From contig NZ_JAUZQD010000014.1 of the NCBI RefSeq assembly GCF_030709675.1, positions 1-64,000 of the forward strand: a DNA stretch of 64,000 nt, written 5' to 3'. Below, one piece after another: positions 52,293-60,557 of the stretch (its first letter is position 1; each line of letters starts with the position of its first letter). A program made the translations under genes and the position numbers. Source of the stretch: Symbioplanes lichenis (lineage in GTDB: Bacteria > Actinomycetota > Actinomycetes > Mycobacteriales > Micromonosporaceae). The notes under the pieces were generated by a model that did not search any database, was not told where the DNA came from, and saw only the letters and a list, made by a program, of their open reading frames with translations.

Positions 52293-52310
52293 ACGCACAT
52301 GAATGTGCGT
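52293..52310. promoter_or_regulatory. HxlR-type operator 1
   Basis: ACGCACAT at 52293-52300 and ATGTGCGT at 52303-52310 are perfect inverted 8-base arms with a 2-base centre, just after the kinase stop. It shares the CGCACA half-site with a second operator 36 bases on. It might also act as a weak terminator. Confidence 0.6.
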
Positions 52311-52345
52311 TTTGTAAGCTTTCCCGCGCGGACGCATGATGGGGC

Positions 52346-52364
52346 AACGCACAACTTGTGCGTT
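52346..52364. promoter_or_regulatory. HxlR-type operator 2
   Basis: AACGCACAA and TTGTGCGTT form a perfect inverted repeat with a single central base, ending 18 bases before the azoreductase start. Together with operator 1 it probably brackets the azoreductase promoter. The regulator is likely the HxlR protein encoded convergently downstream. Confidence 0.7.
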
Positions 52365-52382
52365 ACTCCCTGGGAGCGAGCC

Positions 52383-53015
52383 TTGTCCTATCTGCTGCAC
52401 ATCGACGCCACCTCCTTCACCGCCGAGTCGATCTCCCGCCAGGTCGCCCGGACCTTCCGCGACGCCTGGGGCGGCACCGCGGTCGTCCACCGCGACCTCG
52501 CCGCGCACCCGATCCCGCACCTGTCCCCGGACGGCCTCGCGGCGCGGCTCAGCGACCGCGCCGGCCACACCCCCGGGCAGCGGGCCGCCCAGGCGTTGCA
52601 GGACGAGCTCGTCGACGAGTTCCTGGGCGCGGGCGGCTATCTCTTCACGGTGCCGCTCTACAACTACGGCGTCCCGTCGTCCTTCAAGGCCTGGATCGAC
52701 CAGATCACCGTGGTCGGCCGCACGATCGCGCTCCCGGACGGCCCGCCGGCCCGGGGGAGGCACGCCGTCGTGGTCTCCTCGCGCGGCGGCGACTACCACC
52801 CCGGCAGCCCGAACCACGGGCGCGATCACCTGGTGCCGCACCTCGAGACGATCCTCGGTCAGGAGCTCGGCCTCGACCTGGACTTCGTCGTCCCGTCCTT
52901 CGGGCTGGCCCCGGTCGTGCCGATGATGGCCGGGCTCGTCCCGCTGCACGAGGCCTCGGTGACCGAGGCGCACGAGCAGGCCCGCAAGCTCGGCGAGGCC
53001 TTCACCCTCGGCTGA
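52383..53015 (+). CDS. FMN-dependent NADH:azoreductase/NAD(P)H dehydrogenase family
   Basis: A 210-residue flavodoxin-fold enzyme. It starts with TTG at 52383 (LSYLLHIDATSFTAESISRQ), after GGGAG at suitable spacing; no better start exists. PLYNYGVPSSFKAWIDQITV is the conserved FMN-binding block and VVSSRGGDYHPGSPNHGRDH the second. Such enzymes reduce azo or quinone compounds with NAD(P)H. Expression is probably induced by electrophiles via the HxlR regulator and its paired operators. Confidence 0.85.
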   Translation: MSYLLHIDATSFTAESISRQVARTFRDAWGGTAVVHRDLAAHPIPHLSPDGLAARLSDRAGHTPGQRAAQALQDELVDEFLGAGGYLFTVPLYNYGVPSSFKAWIDQITVVGRTIALPDGPPARGRHAVVVSSRGGDYHPGSPNHGRDHLVPHLETILGQELGLDLDFVVPSFGLAPVVPMMAGLVPLHEASVTEAHEQARKLGEAFTLG

Positions 53016-53382
53016 GCCCGCGGTTCCGGAGGATCTCGGCGTGGTGGTCCGACGCCCACTCCACGAGCGCGGTGGCCGTCCGCAACAGGCTGTCACCCAG
53101 CGGGGTCAGCGTGTATTCGACGCGCGGCGGCACCTCGGCGTGGGCGGTCCGGACGATCAGGCCGTCCTCGCCCAGCTGCCGCAGGGTCAGGGTGAGCATG
53201 CGCTGCGAGATGCCGGGCACGACCTGGTGCAGCTGCGAGTAGCGCAACGGGCCGTCGCGCAGGTTGGCGATCACCAGCAGGCTCCACTTGTCGCCCACCC
53301 GGTCGAGCACGTCCCGCACGAAGTCGCCGTGGACGACCGGCAGGTCCCCGCACGCCTTCGCCGACTCCGCAGTGCTGGTCAC
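53002..53382 (-). CDS. HxlR family transcriptional regulator
   Basis: A 126-residue winged-helix protein: GDFVRDVLDRVGDKWSLLVI with LRDGPLRYSQLHQVVPGISQ and LTLTLRQLGEDGLIVRTAHAE, the classic HxlR blocks. A Cys at residue 11 could sense oxidation or electrophiles, as in related redox HxlR proteins. It overlaps the azoreductase 3' end by 14 bases in convergent orientation and probably acts on the two palindromes before that gene. Confidence 0.87.
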   Translation of the reverse strand: MTSTAESAKACGDLPVVHGDFVRDVLDRVGDKWSLLVIANLRDGPLRYSQLHQVVPGISQRMLTLTLRQLGEDGLIVRTAHAEVPPRVEYTLTPLGDSLLRTATALVEWASDHHAEILRNRGLSRG

Positions 53383-53391
53383 CGCCGCAGT

Positions 53392-54213
53392 CTAGACCGC
53401 TGAGAGGAGTTGCAGCTTTTCGTACGTCGCCGAGCCCGGCGTGGCGGTGAAGACGACCAGGGAGTGCGACTGGTGCCGGTCGAGCAGATCCTCGCAGCGG
53501 AGCTCGAGCAGGCCCAGCTCGGGGTGCAGCAGGCGCTTCCCGTCGTGGTAGCGGATGCCGACCATGCCTTCGTCCCAGTAGGCGCGGAACTCCTCGCTCT
53601 CGGACAGCAGCTGCCGGCCGAGCTGGGCCGCGGGCGAGGCTGGGCCCCGGCGGGCGATCACCTCGCGCAGACCGGCGGTGTAGAGCCGCGAGGTGTAGAC
53701 GTGGTCCTCGGCCGGGTAGCGCTCGCGGGTCGTGGGGTCGGTGAACCAGCGATAGCCCATGCTGCGGGCCGGGCCGGTGAACCGCGTGTTGTCGCCGTTG
53801 AGGGCGACAGCCAGCGCGTTCTGCCGCAGCGTCTCACCGAGCTCGGTGACGATCTCGGCCGGGCTGTCCTCGAGGCGGTCGAAGATGCGCAACATGCCGG
53901 GGCTGATGTGGTCGCTGGACGCGCCGCGCAGGGGCGGCCGGTGCCCGGCCAGATGGAACAGGTGGTCCCGCTCGTCCAGGGAGAGGTGCAGGCCCTGGGC
54001 CATCGATGCGATCATCTGCTCCGACGGGTGCGGGCCGCGCTCGCGCTCCAGCCGGCTGTAGTAGTCGGCGGAGATGTGGCACAGCGCGGCGACTTCCTCG
54101 CGGCGCAGCCCGGACGTGCGGCGGCGCTGCCCGCGGGGGAGGCCGACGTCCTCCGGCTGCAGGGCCTCGCGGCGGCGGCGCAGGAAGAGGGCGAGCCCGG
54201 CTCGATCGATCAC
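53392..54213 (-). CDS. XRE-type regulator with MmyB-like ligand-binding domain
   Basis: A 273-residue protein. The N-terminal HTH has RRTSGLRREEVAALCHISAD and YYSRLERERGPHPSEQMIAS, and the C-terminal ~190 residues are the PAS-like MmyB domain (MLRIFDRLEDSPAEIVTELG; FRAYWDEGMVGIRYHDGKRL). This is a very common actinobacterial regulator type; the bound ligand is thought to be a fatty acid in some members. It is divergent from an SDR gene 86 bases away and is the likely controller of it. Confidence 0.88.
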   Translation of the reverse strand: MIDRAGLALFLRRRREALQPEDVGLPRGQRRRTSGLRREEVAALCHISADYYSRLERERGPHPSEQMIASMAQGLHLSLDERDHLFHLAGHRPPLRGASSDHISPGMLRIFDRLEDSPAEIVTELGETLRQNALAVALNGDNTRFTGPARSMGYRWFTDPTTRERYPAEDHVYTSRLYTAGLREVIARRGPASPAAQLGRQLLSESEEFRAYWDEGMVGIRYHDGKRLLHPELGLLELRCEDLLDRHQSHSLVVFTATPGSATYEKLQLLSAV

Positions 54214-54299
54214 CCGTTCGTTCTACCAGCGGCCCGGTCCGCGTAGCCACGGATCGGCAGGCCGTGGCTACGGTCCGGCGACTCGGGCAGCCTGGGGTC

Positions 54300-55223
54300 A
54301 TGACAAACCTTTCCGGAAAACTCGCCGTCGTCACCGGCGCCAGCGACGGCGTGGGCCTGGGCATCGCGCGGCGGCTCGCGGCGGCCGGGGCCGAGGTGCT
54401 CATGCCCGTACGCAATCGACGCAAGGGCGAAGCGGCGATCGCCTCGATCCGGCAGCAGCACCCCGGAGCCGCCCTGTCGCTGCGCGACCTCGACCTGTCG
54501 TCGCTGGCCTCGGTCGCCGCGCTCGGCGCCACGCTGACCGCCGAGGGCCGGCCGATCCACCTGCTGATCAACAACGCCGGCGTGATGACCCCGCCCAGCC
54601 GGCAGACCACCGCCGACGGCTTCGAGCTGCAGTTCGGCAGCAACCACCTCGGTCACTTCGCCCTGGTCGCGCAGCTGCTGCCGCTGCTGCGCGCCGGGCA
54701 GGCCCACGTCACCTCGCAGATCAGCGTCGCCGCCAACTCCAACGCGATCAACTGGGACGACCTGAACTGGGAGAAGTCGTACAGCGGCATGCGCGCGTAC
54801 AGCCAGTCGAAGATCGCCTTCGGGCTCTTCGGGCTCGAGCTCGACCGGCGCAGCCAGGCCGCCGGGTGGGGCATCACCAGCAACATCTGCCACCCCGGCG
54901 TCGCGCCCACCAACCTGCTGGCCGCGCGGCCCGAGGTCGGCCGGTCCAAGGACACCCCGCAGGTACGGCTCATCCGCTTCCTCAGCCGGCACGGCATCCT
55001 GGCCGGCACCCCGGAAAGCGCCGGCGGCCCGGCTCTGCTCGCGGCGACCTCGCCCGGCGGGCTCTTCTTCGGCCCGAGCGGCCCCGGTCATGTGGGTGGC
55101 GCGCCCGCCGAGCAGAAGCTCTACTCCCGCCTGCGCAGCCCCGAGGACGCCGCCCGCATCTGGACGATCTCCGAGCAGCTGACCGGCACCTCGTTCCCCG
55201 CGGTGGCTACCATCGCCCGGTGA
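54300..55223 (+). CDS. SDR family oxidoreductase
   Basis: A 307-residue dehydrogenase. Rossmann TGASDGVGLGIARRLAAAGA, the basic PVRNRRKGEAA after strand 2 (NADP preference), LINNAGVMTPPSRQTT and the catalytic YSQSK are visible, and NHLGHFAL is the family's active-site strand. It ends in GTGA overlap with an M20 peptidase, so the two are cotranscribed. Probably regulated by the divergent MmyB-type protein. Substrate unknown. Confidence 0.87.
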   Translation: MTNLSGKLAVVTGASDGVGLGIARRLAAAGAEVLMPVRNRRKGEAAIASIRQQHPGAALSLRDLDLSSLASVAALGATLTAEGRPIHLLINNAGVMTPPSRQTTADGFELQFGSNHLGHFALVAQLLPLLRAGQAHVTSQISVAANSNAINWDDLNWEKSYSGMRAYSQSKIAFGLFGLELDRRSQAAGWGITSNICHPGVAPTNLLAARPEVGRSKDTPQVRLIRFLSRHGILAGTPESAGGPALLAATSPGGLFFGPSGPGHVGGAPAEQKLYSRLRSPEDAARIWTISEQLTGTSFPAVATIAR

Positions 55224-56494
55224 GTGCGCTGGACGCCTTCCGGGAGCTGATCCGGATCCCTGCCGTGGCGGGTGATCACGCGGGGTTGGACCAGGTGCTT
55301 GACACGCTGCGGCGGTGCTATCCGCTGCTGCACGAGCGGCTTGCGCTGACCCGGGTCGGCAGTCACGGGCTCCTGTTCCGGTGGGCCGGCGCCTCCTCCG
55401 ACCGTCCCGTGGTGCTCATGGCACACCTCGACGTCGTGCCCGCCACCGGGGAGTGGACGCATCCGCCGTTCGGGGCCGACGTGGTGGACGGCGTCGTGTG
55501 GGGCCGGGGCACGCTGGACTGCAAGGGCAGCCTGGCCGCGATCTGCCAGGCCGTCGAGGACCTGCTCGCCGAGGGGTGCACGCCGGGGCAGGACGTGTGG
55601 CTGTCGTTCGGCTGCGACGAGGAGATCGCGGGGGAGAGCGCCCAGCTTGCCGTGCGCGAGCTCGCCCGCCGGGGCGTACGCCCATGGTTCGTGCTCGATG
55701 AAGGCGGCGCGGTCGCGCACGACGCCTTCCCCGGGGTGAAGGTGCCGATGGCCGTCATCGGCGTCACCGAGAAGGGCATGACATCGCTGGAGCTGCGGGT
55801 CGACGGCCGCGGCGGCCACGCGGCGACCCCGGCCCGCAACGGCCCGACCGCCCGGCTGGCCCGCGCGATCACGCGGCTGGACCGGGCGCCGATGCCCGCC
55901 GCAGTCCCGGACGCCACGGTCGAGCTGGTGCGGCGCGCCGCCCGGCAGATCAGATTCCCCGTCCCGGCCTGGGTTCTCAGGCGCTTCCTGCTGGCCCGCC
56001 TGCTGCCGGCGGCCGGACCCGAGGCGGCGGCGATGGTCCGCAGCACCATCGCCGTCACGACACTGAAGGCCTCCCCGTCCCTCAACGTCGTCGCCGCCAC
56101 CGCCACCGCCGGCGTCAACATCCGCGTGCTGGTGGGCGACACCGTGGCGGGTGTCATCGCCCACGTCCGCAAGGTGATCGCGGACGACCAGGTCCACATC
56201 CGCGTCCTCGAACAGGCCGAGCCGTCGCCGTCCGCCCCGCTCGACGAGGCCTTCACCCTGCTCGAGCAGACCGTCGCGGCCCACTTCCCGGCCGCGGTCA
56301 CCAGCCCGTACGTGACCATGGCCGCCACCGACGCCCGCCACTTCACCGACATCTGCCCGCGCGTCTACCGCTTCACGCCCTTCGCCATGACCCGCCGCCA
56401 GCGCGACAGCATCCACGGCGTCGACGAGCACGTGACCGTCGACGCCTTCCATACGGCGATCGCCTGGTACCGCACGCTGGTCGAACGTTTTTGA
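55220..56494 (+). CDS. M20 family metallopeptidase
   Basis: A 424-residue zinc peptidase of the carboxypeptidase/PM20D1-like branch. LMAHLDVVPATGEWTHPPFG has the first metal His/Asp, GRGTLDCKGSLAAICQAVED the bridging Asp and GCDEEIAGES the catalytic Glu. The dimerisation insert begins near LELRVDGRGGHAATP. The C-terminal His/Glu block is TMAATDARHFTDI. GTG at 55220 overlaps the SDR stop. It probably cleaves an N-acyl amino acid or dipeptide. The pairing with an SDR suggests a shared small-molecule pathway. Confidence 0.85.
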   Translation: MSALDAFRELIRIPAVAGDHAGLDQVLDTLRRCYPLLHERLALTRVGSHGLLFRWAGASSDRPVVLMAHLDVVPATGEWTHPPFGADVVDGVVWGRGTLDCKGSLAAICQAVEDLLAEGCTPGQDVWLSFGCDEEIAGESAQLAVRELARRGVRPWFVLDEGGAVAHDAFPGVKVPMAVIGVTEKGMTSLELRVDGRGGHAATPARNGPTARLARAITRLDRAPMPAAVPDATVELVRRAARQIRFPVPAWVLRRFLLARLLPAAGPEAAAMVRSTIAVTTLKASPSLNVVAATATAGVNIRVLVGDTVAGVIAHVRKVIADDQVHIRVLEQAEPSPSAPLDEAFTLLEQTVAAHFPAAVTSPYVTMAATDARHFTDICPRVYRFTPFAMTRRQRDSIHGVDEHVTVDAFHTAIAWYRTLVERF

Positions 56495-56511
56495 CCAACT
56501 AGTCTGGGGGG

Positions 56512-57096
56512 ATGGCCCGTCCCCGGAAGTTCGTCGAGCGCGACGTTGTCAGCAGCGCCGGCGAGGTGTTCGCCGTGCGTGGTCTCGCCGCCACGACGCT
56601 GGATGATCTGGTGCAGGCGACCGGGCTGGGCAAGCAGAGTCTCTACAACGCGTTCGGCGGGAAGCGGGAGCTGTTTCTGCGGGCGCTCTCGGAGGACCGG
56701 GAGGAGGCGGCGCGGGCCGTCTCGGAGGCGCTGGAGCACGGCGACGCCTCGCCGGTGGAGCGGATCCGGGGGCACATGCTGCGGCTGGCGATCGAGTTCA
56801 GCCGCAGCGACAGCCGGGTTTCGCTCACCACGCGGGCGCTCGTCGAGTCGACCGGCGAGTCCGACCAGCTGTCGGCGGTCACGAAGTCCGGCATCGAACA
56901 GCTCGCCGGGATCTACGGGCACTGCCTGGAGCTCGCGCGGGCCGCCGGTGACCTGCCGGCCGACGCGAACGTGCAGTCGCTGGCCACGTACTTCGTCGCG
57001 ATCACGCGGGGGATGGAGCTGCTCGGCCGCGCCGGAGTCGGTCGCGCGGCCCTCACCGCGGTTGCCCTCGACTCGCTCCGCGTCCTCCGGAACTGA
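56512..57096 (+). CDS. TetR/AcrR family regulator
   Basis: A 194-residue repressor with HTH ATTLDDLVQATGLGKQSLYN and AFGGKRELFLRALSEDREEA, and the C-terminal TetR_C-type domain (SLTTRALVESTGESDQLSAV). ATG at 56512, 15 bases after the peptidase stop. The downstream SDR at 57205 has a 10-base-arm palindrome before it, the likely target and probably also its own. Confidence 0.86.
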   Translation: MARPRKFVERDVVSSAGEVFAVRGLAATTLDDLVQATGLGKQSLYNAFGGKRELFLRALSEDREEAARAVSEALEHGDASPVERIRGHMLRLAIEFSRSDSRVSLTTRALVESTGESDQLSAVTKSGIEQLAGIYGHCLELARAAGDLPADANVQSLATYFVAITRGMELLGRAGVGRAALTAVALDSLRVLRN

Positions 57097-57148
57097 CTTG
57101 TTCGACAGGTGCTGCCGGTCACACCTCCGCCTCATTTATTGACTATGT

Positions 57149-57173
57149 GGTCCATAACCCACTGTTATGGACC
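57149..57173. promoter_or_regulatory. Near-perfect operator before an SDR gene
   Basis: GGTCCATAAC at 57149-57158 and GTTATGGACC at 57164-57173 are perfect inverted 10-base arms with a 5-base centre, 32 bases before the SDR start. It is a typical TetR operator; the regulator immediately upstream is the natural candidate. Confidence 0.75.
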
Positions 57174-57204
57174 GGACGGTCAATAACGAGGGTACGGAGT
57201 GACC

Positions 57205-57930
57205 ATGGGAGTGCTGGAAGGCAAGGTCGCGGTGGTGACCGGGGCGAACGCCGGCATCGGGCGGGCGATCGCGCGGGCCTATCAGGCCGAGGGCGCGCGG
57301 GTGTTCGTCACCGGCCGCCGCCAGGCGCAGCTCGACGAGGTGGAGGCCGAGCTGGGCCCGCAAGTGACCGGGATCCGGTGCGACGTGGGCCGGCTCGACG
57401 AGCTCGACGCGCTCTACGCGACGGTCGCCGAGCGGGCGGGCCGGATCGACGTCCTGGTGGCCAACGCCGGGATCGGGATCGCCGCCCCGCTGGGCGAGAT
57501 CACCGAGGAGCAGTTCGACGCCATGTTCACCACGAACGTCAAGGGCTCGCTGTTCACCGTGCAGAAGGCGCTGCCCCTGCTGAACCCGGGCGCGTCGATC
57601 ATCCTCACCGGATCGACGGCGGCTACCCGGCCCCAGTCGTTCCTGCCGGTGTACGGAGCGACGAAGGCCGCGATCCGGAACCTGGTGCGCGGGTTCGCCC
57701 ACGGTGCCGGGGCGGGGCAGTACCGCATCAATGTGCTGTCGCCCGGCGGGACTCTGACGCAGGGCCTGATCGACCTGCTCCCGGCCGAGGCGCTGGCCGG
57801 CGCCGGCGCGACCGTTCCCCTGGGCCGGCTGGCCGAGCCCGAGGAGATCGCCGCGGCGGCCGTCTTCCTCGCGTCGAGCTACGTCAACGGCGCCGACCTC
57901 GCCGTCGACGGTGGCTTCGCCCAGATCTGA
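57205..57930 (+). CDS. SDR family oxidoreductase
   Basis: A 241-residue classical SDR: TGANAGIGRAIARAYQAEGA, VANAGIGIAA (with Val for Asn), ILTGSTAATRPQ and YGATKAAIRNLV with the catalytic Tyr/Lys. ATG at 57205 was preferred to GTG at 57199 because GGAG lies five bases upstream of it. The C-terminal SYVNGADLAVDGGFAQI is the usual family end. Regulated by the adjacent TetR-type operator. Substrate unknown. Confidence 0.88.
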   Translation: MGVLEGKVAVVTGANAGIGRAIARAYQAEGARVFVTGRRQAQLDEVEAELGPQVTGIRCDVGRLDELDALYATVAERAGRIDVLVANAGIGIAAPLGEITEEQFDAMFTTNVKGSLFTVQKALPLLNPGASIILTGSTAATRPQSFLPVYGATKAAIRNLVRGFAHGAGAGQYRINVLSPGGTLTQGLIDLLPAEALAGAGATVPLGRLAEPEEIAAAAVFLASSYVNGADLAVDGGFAQI

Positions 57931-58048
57931 GCACCACCGGCCACCGGCGCACCCGCACCGGTGGCCGTCGACAGCTCCGGTGACGCGCCCGACGACGGTT
58001 CCGGTGCTGGGCGATGAGCTGCCGGTCACGAGGCGCTGCCCAGCGCGG

Positions 58049-58798
58049 TCAGACCTCGGCCAGGATGCCGCCGTCGACGCGGAACTGGGCGCCGGTCAGC
58101 CACTTGGCTCGGGGCGAGGCGAGGAAGGCGATCAGTTCGGCGGCGTCCTCGGGGTCGCCCGGGCGGCGCATCGGGACGTTCAGGTTGGCGGCGAGTTCGC
58201 GCTGGAAGTCCTCGAGGGGCAGGCCGCGCTGGTCGGCCAGGCGCTGGTGCTGGGCGACGGCTCCGGGGGTGGCGACAAAACCGGGCAGGACATTGACCAC
58301 GCGTACGCCCGATGGGCCGAGCTCGACGGCGAGCGCCCGGCTGTAGACGTTGAGGGCCGCCTTCGCCGCTGCGTAGGCGGCCTGGACGGGCTGGGCGGTG
58401 TGGCTGGCGATCGAGGAGACGTGGACGACGACGCCGTGGCCGCGCTCGACCATGCCGGGCACGAGGACGCGGTCGAGGCGTACGGCGCTCATGAGGTTGG
58501 TCTGGAAGTCGGCCAGCCAGGAGTCGTCGTCGCGGCCGAGGACCGGTTGCGGTGACGAGCCGGCGCCCGCGTTGTCGACGAGCACGTCCACGCCGCCGAA
58601 GCGGTCGATGACCTCGCGGCCCAGGCGTTCGGCGCCGGCGGCGACAGACAGGTCCGCCTCGATGAAGGTCGCCGGCAGCGGCTCGTCGGGCGCGCGCCGG
58701 GCCGCGGCGATGACCACGGCCCCCTGCTCGGCGAAGCGCCGGACTGTCGCGGCGCCGATGCCCCGGCTGCCGCCGGTGACCAGAACTCGTTGATCCAT
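58049..58798 (-). CDS. SDR family oxidoreductase
   Basis: A 249-residue SDR: VTGGSRGIGAATVRRFAEQGA, IAAARRAPDE (Arg pair suggesting NADP), LVDNAGAGSS, VSSIASHTAQ and YAAAKAALNVYS, with the end WLTGAQFRVDGGILAEV. ATG at 58798 is close to a 26-base perfect palindrome shared with the divergent TetR gene, so the transcript is probably leaderless or nearly so and directly repressed there. Confidence 0.88.
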   Translation of the reverse strand: MDQRVLVTGGSRGIGAATVRRFAEQGAVVIAAARRAPDEPLPATFIEADLSVAAGAERLGREVIDRFGGVDVLVDNAGAGSSPQPVLGRDDDSWLADFQTNLMSAVRLDRVLVPGMVERGHGVVVHVSSIASHTAQPVQAAYAAAKAALNVYSRALAVELGPSGVRVVNVLPGFVATPGAVAQHQRLADQRGLPLEDFQRELAANLNVPMRRPGDPEDAAELIAFLASPRAKWLTGAQFRVDGGILAEV

Positions 58799-58809
58799 AC
58801 CCGGCAACG

Positions 58810-58835
58810 TAGCTTACTTACGCGTAAGTAAGCTA
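58810..58835. promoter_or_regulatory. 26-base perfect palindrome between divergent SDR and TetR genes
   Basis: The sequence TAGCTTACTTACG followed by its exact inverse complement spans 58810-58835 with no interruption. It lies 11 bases before the SDR start and five bases before the TetR start, so binding must block both promoters at once. It is the textbook arrangement for an autoregulatory TetR operator. Confidence 0.88.
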
Positions 58836-58840
58836 GCGGC

Positions 58841-59350
58841 ATGAGACGGTCCGACACCCGGGAACGCATCCGCGCCACCGCGCTCGAGCTCTTCATCACC
58901 CAGGGGTACGAGCACACGTCGCTGGCGCAGGTCGCCGACCGGCTGGGCATCACCCGGCCCGCCGTCTACCACCACTTCCGCAGCAAGGAGGAGGTGCTCA
59001 CCGGGGCGTACGCCGAGCTGCTGCCCCTGGTCGAGCGGGCCGCCGGGGACCCCGCGCCGCTGGACCGGATCTCGGAGCTGCTCGCCGGCGAGTTCGGGGA
59101 CCTGCTGACGTGCAGCCGGGTCAACGAGCACGCCCTGCGCGGGATGCCGGCCGCGGTCGGGCTGATGCGCGCCTTCGAGGAGCTGGCCGCCCGGGTGGCG
59201 CCCGGAAGTGACGTCGAGTCCCGGATGCGCGGCCGGCTCGCGATCGACACGCTGATGATGGCGGCGATCCGGGCGGACCGGCTCGGCGGCACCCCGGAGG
59301 AACGCCGCCAGGTTGCGTTGCGGCTGGCCCGCGATCTCATCCGAAGGTGA
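58841..59350 (+). CDS. TetR/AcrR family regulator
   Basis: A 169-residue repressor, short for the family. HTH: YEHTSLAQVADRLGITRPAV then YHHFRSKEEVLTGAYAELLP. The C-terminal domain is compact (LDRISELLAGEFGDLLTCSR ... ERRQVALRLARDLIRR). ATG at 58841 lies five bases after the palindromic operator. It represses the divergent SDR and itself; the downstream P450 is convergent with a 14-base overlap. Confidence 0.87.
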   Translation: MRRSDTRERIRATALELFITQGYEHTSLAQVADRLGITRPAVYHHFRSKEEVLTGAYAELLPLVERAAGDPAPLDRISELLAGEFGDLLTCSRVNEHALRGMPAAVGLMRAFEELAARVAPGSDVESRMRGRLAIDTLMMAAIRADRLGGTPEERRQVALRLARDLIRR

Positions 59351-60506
59351 GCGGCAACTTGTTCGGGCCGTGGATGCCGATGGCGGGGCGCCACGTGACC
59401 GGGCCGGCGATCGCGGGCGAACCGAGGCGGCTCGCCAGGATCGGGAGAGCCTCCTCGAGTTCGGCGTGGGCCAGGGCCGAGCCGAGGCAGTAGTGCGGGC
59501 CGGCGCCGAACTGCAACAGCGGCGCCTCGCGGACGACCGTGATGTCGAAGACGTCCCCGCCCGGATAGGCGCGCGGATCGCGCTGGGCGATCTGGACGGC
59601 CACGGTGAGCAGGCTGCCGGCGGGCAGGGGGAGGCCGCCGTACTCGAAGTCCTCGATCGAGCGGCGCAGGACGGTCGAGGCGGAGGGGCGCCAGCGCATG
59701 GCCTCGTTGACGGCGCGCTCGGCCAGCTCGGGGTGGCCGCGGAGAACGGCCCACTGGTCCGGGTGCTCGGCGAAGGCGACCAGAGCGTTGGAGAACTGGT
59801 CGCGGGTGTTGTCGTGGGCGCCGAAGACCAGCGTGACGAGCAGGTTGCGAACTTCGTCCCGGGTGACGGTGTCGTCGGTGCGCCAGGCGGCGATCATGCC
59901 GGAGATCAGGTCGCCGGACGGGTGGGCGACCCGGCGGTCGATCAGCGCGTCGACATAGCCGGTCAGGCCGGCGACAGCCCGCTCGACGCGCGCCGCGGTG
60001 TCGCCGCCCGCGGCCAGGCCGAAGATCATGCCGATGTCGCCGGTCCACTGGCTGAAGACGTCGTAGTCCTCGGGCGGCACCCCGAGCAGCTCGCACATGA
60101 CCGCCAGCGGCAGCCGGTCGGAGAAGGATTCCACGAAGTCGGCGCCGTCGAGAGCCCCGGCGAGCTCGGTCGTCTTCGCGCGGATGAAGGGGCGCAACTG
60201 ATCGACCGTACGCGGCGTGAAGGACTTGTGCACCAGGCCGCGCAACCGGCGGTGGTCGGCGCCGTCATGATTGACGATCATGGGGACCCACCAGTCGTAG
60301 ATGGGTCCGGAGGTGATCCCGTTGGTGCGCAGATAGCCGTCGCCGCCGTGGTCGAGGCGGCGGTCGCGGAGCAGCTCGTGCGCCTCGGCGTGCCGCAGCA
60401 CGACGGCACCGATCGGCGTGTCGGCGTACCAGGACGCCTCCTGGGCGGCGAAGACCTCCGGCGCGGTGAAGCTGAATGCCGGATCGACCACGTTGAGGAA
60501 CGGCAT
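59337..60506 (-). CDS. Cytochrome P450
   Basis: A 389-residue P450 of the actinobacterial soluble type. The I-helix FGAHDNTRDQ has Asp-Asn at the oxygen site, EAMRWRP contains ExxR, and the heme loop FGAGPHYCLGSALAHAE carries the Cys ligand. ATG at 60506 (MPFLNVVDPAFSF) was chosen as the family start. No ferredoxin gene is adjacent. It ends overlapping the TetR gene by 14 bases. Substrate unknown; it is distinct from the larger P450 at 3712. Confidence 0.88.
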   Translation of the reverse strand: MPFLNVVDPAFSFTAPEVFAAQEASWYADTPIGAVVLRHAEAHELLRDRRLDHGGDGYLRTNGITSGPIYDWWVPMIVNHDGADHRRLRGLVHKSFTPRTVDQLRPFIRAKTTELAGALDGADFVESFSDRLPLAVMCELLGVPPEDYDVFSQWTGDIGMIFGLAAGGDTAARVERAVAGLTGYVDALIDRRVAHPSGDLISGMIAAWRTDDTVTRDEVRNLLVTLVFGAHDNTRDQFSNALVAFAEHPDQWAVLRGHPELAERAVNEAMRWRPSASTVLRRSIEDFEYGGLPLPAGSLLTVAVQIAQRDPRAYPGGDVFDITVVREAPLLQFGAGPHYCLGSALAHAELEEALPILASRLGSPAIAGPVTWRPAIGIHGPNKLPLTFG

Positions 60507-60557
60507 GCCGCCGAGTCTGCCGCACCCGCGACCATGAACGGAACGGTCCACATGAGA

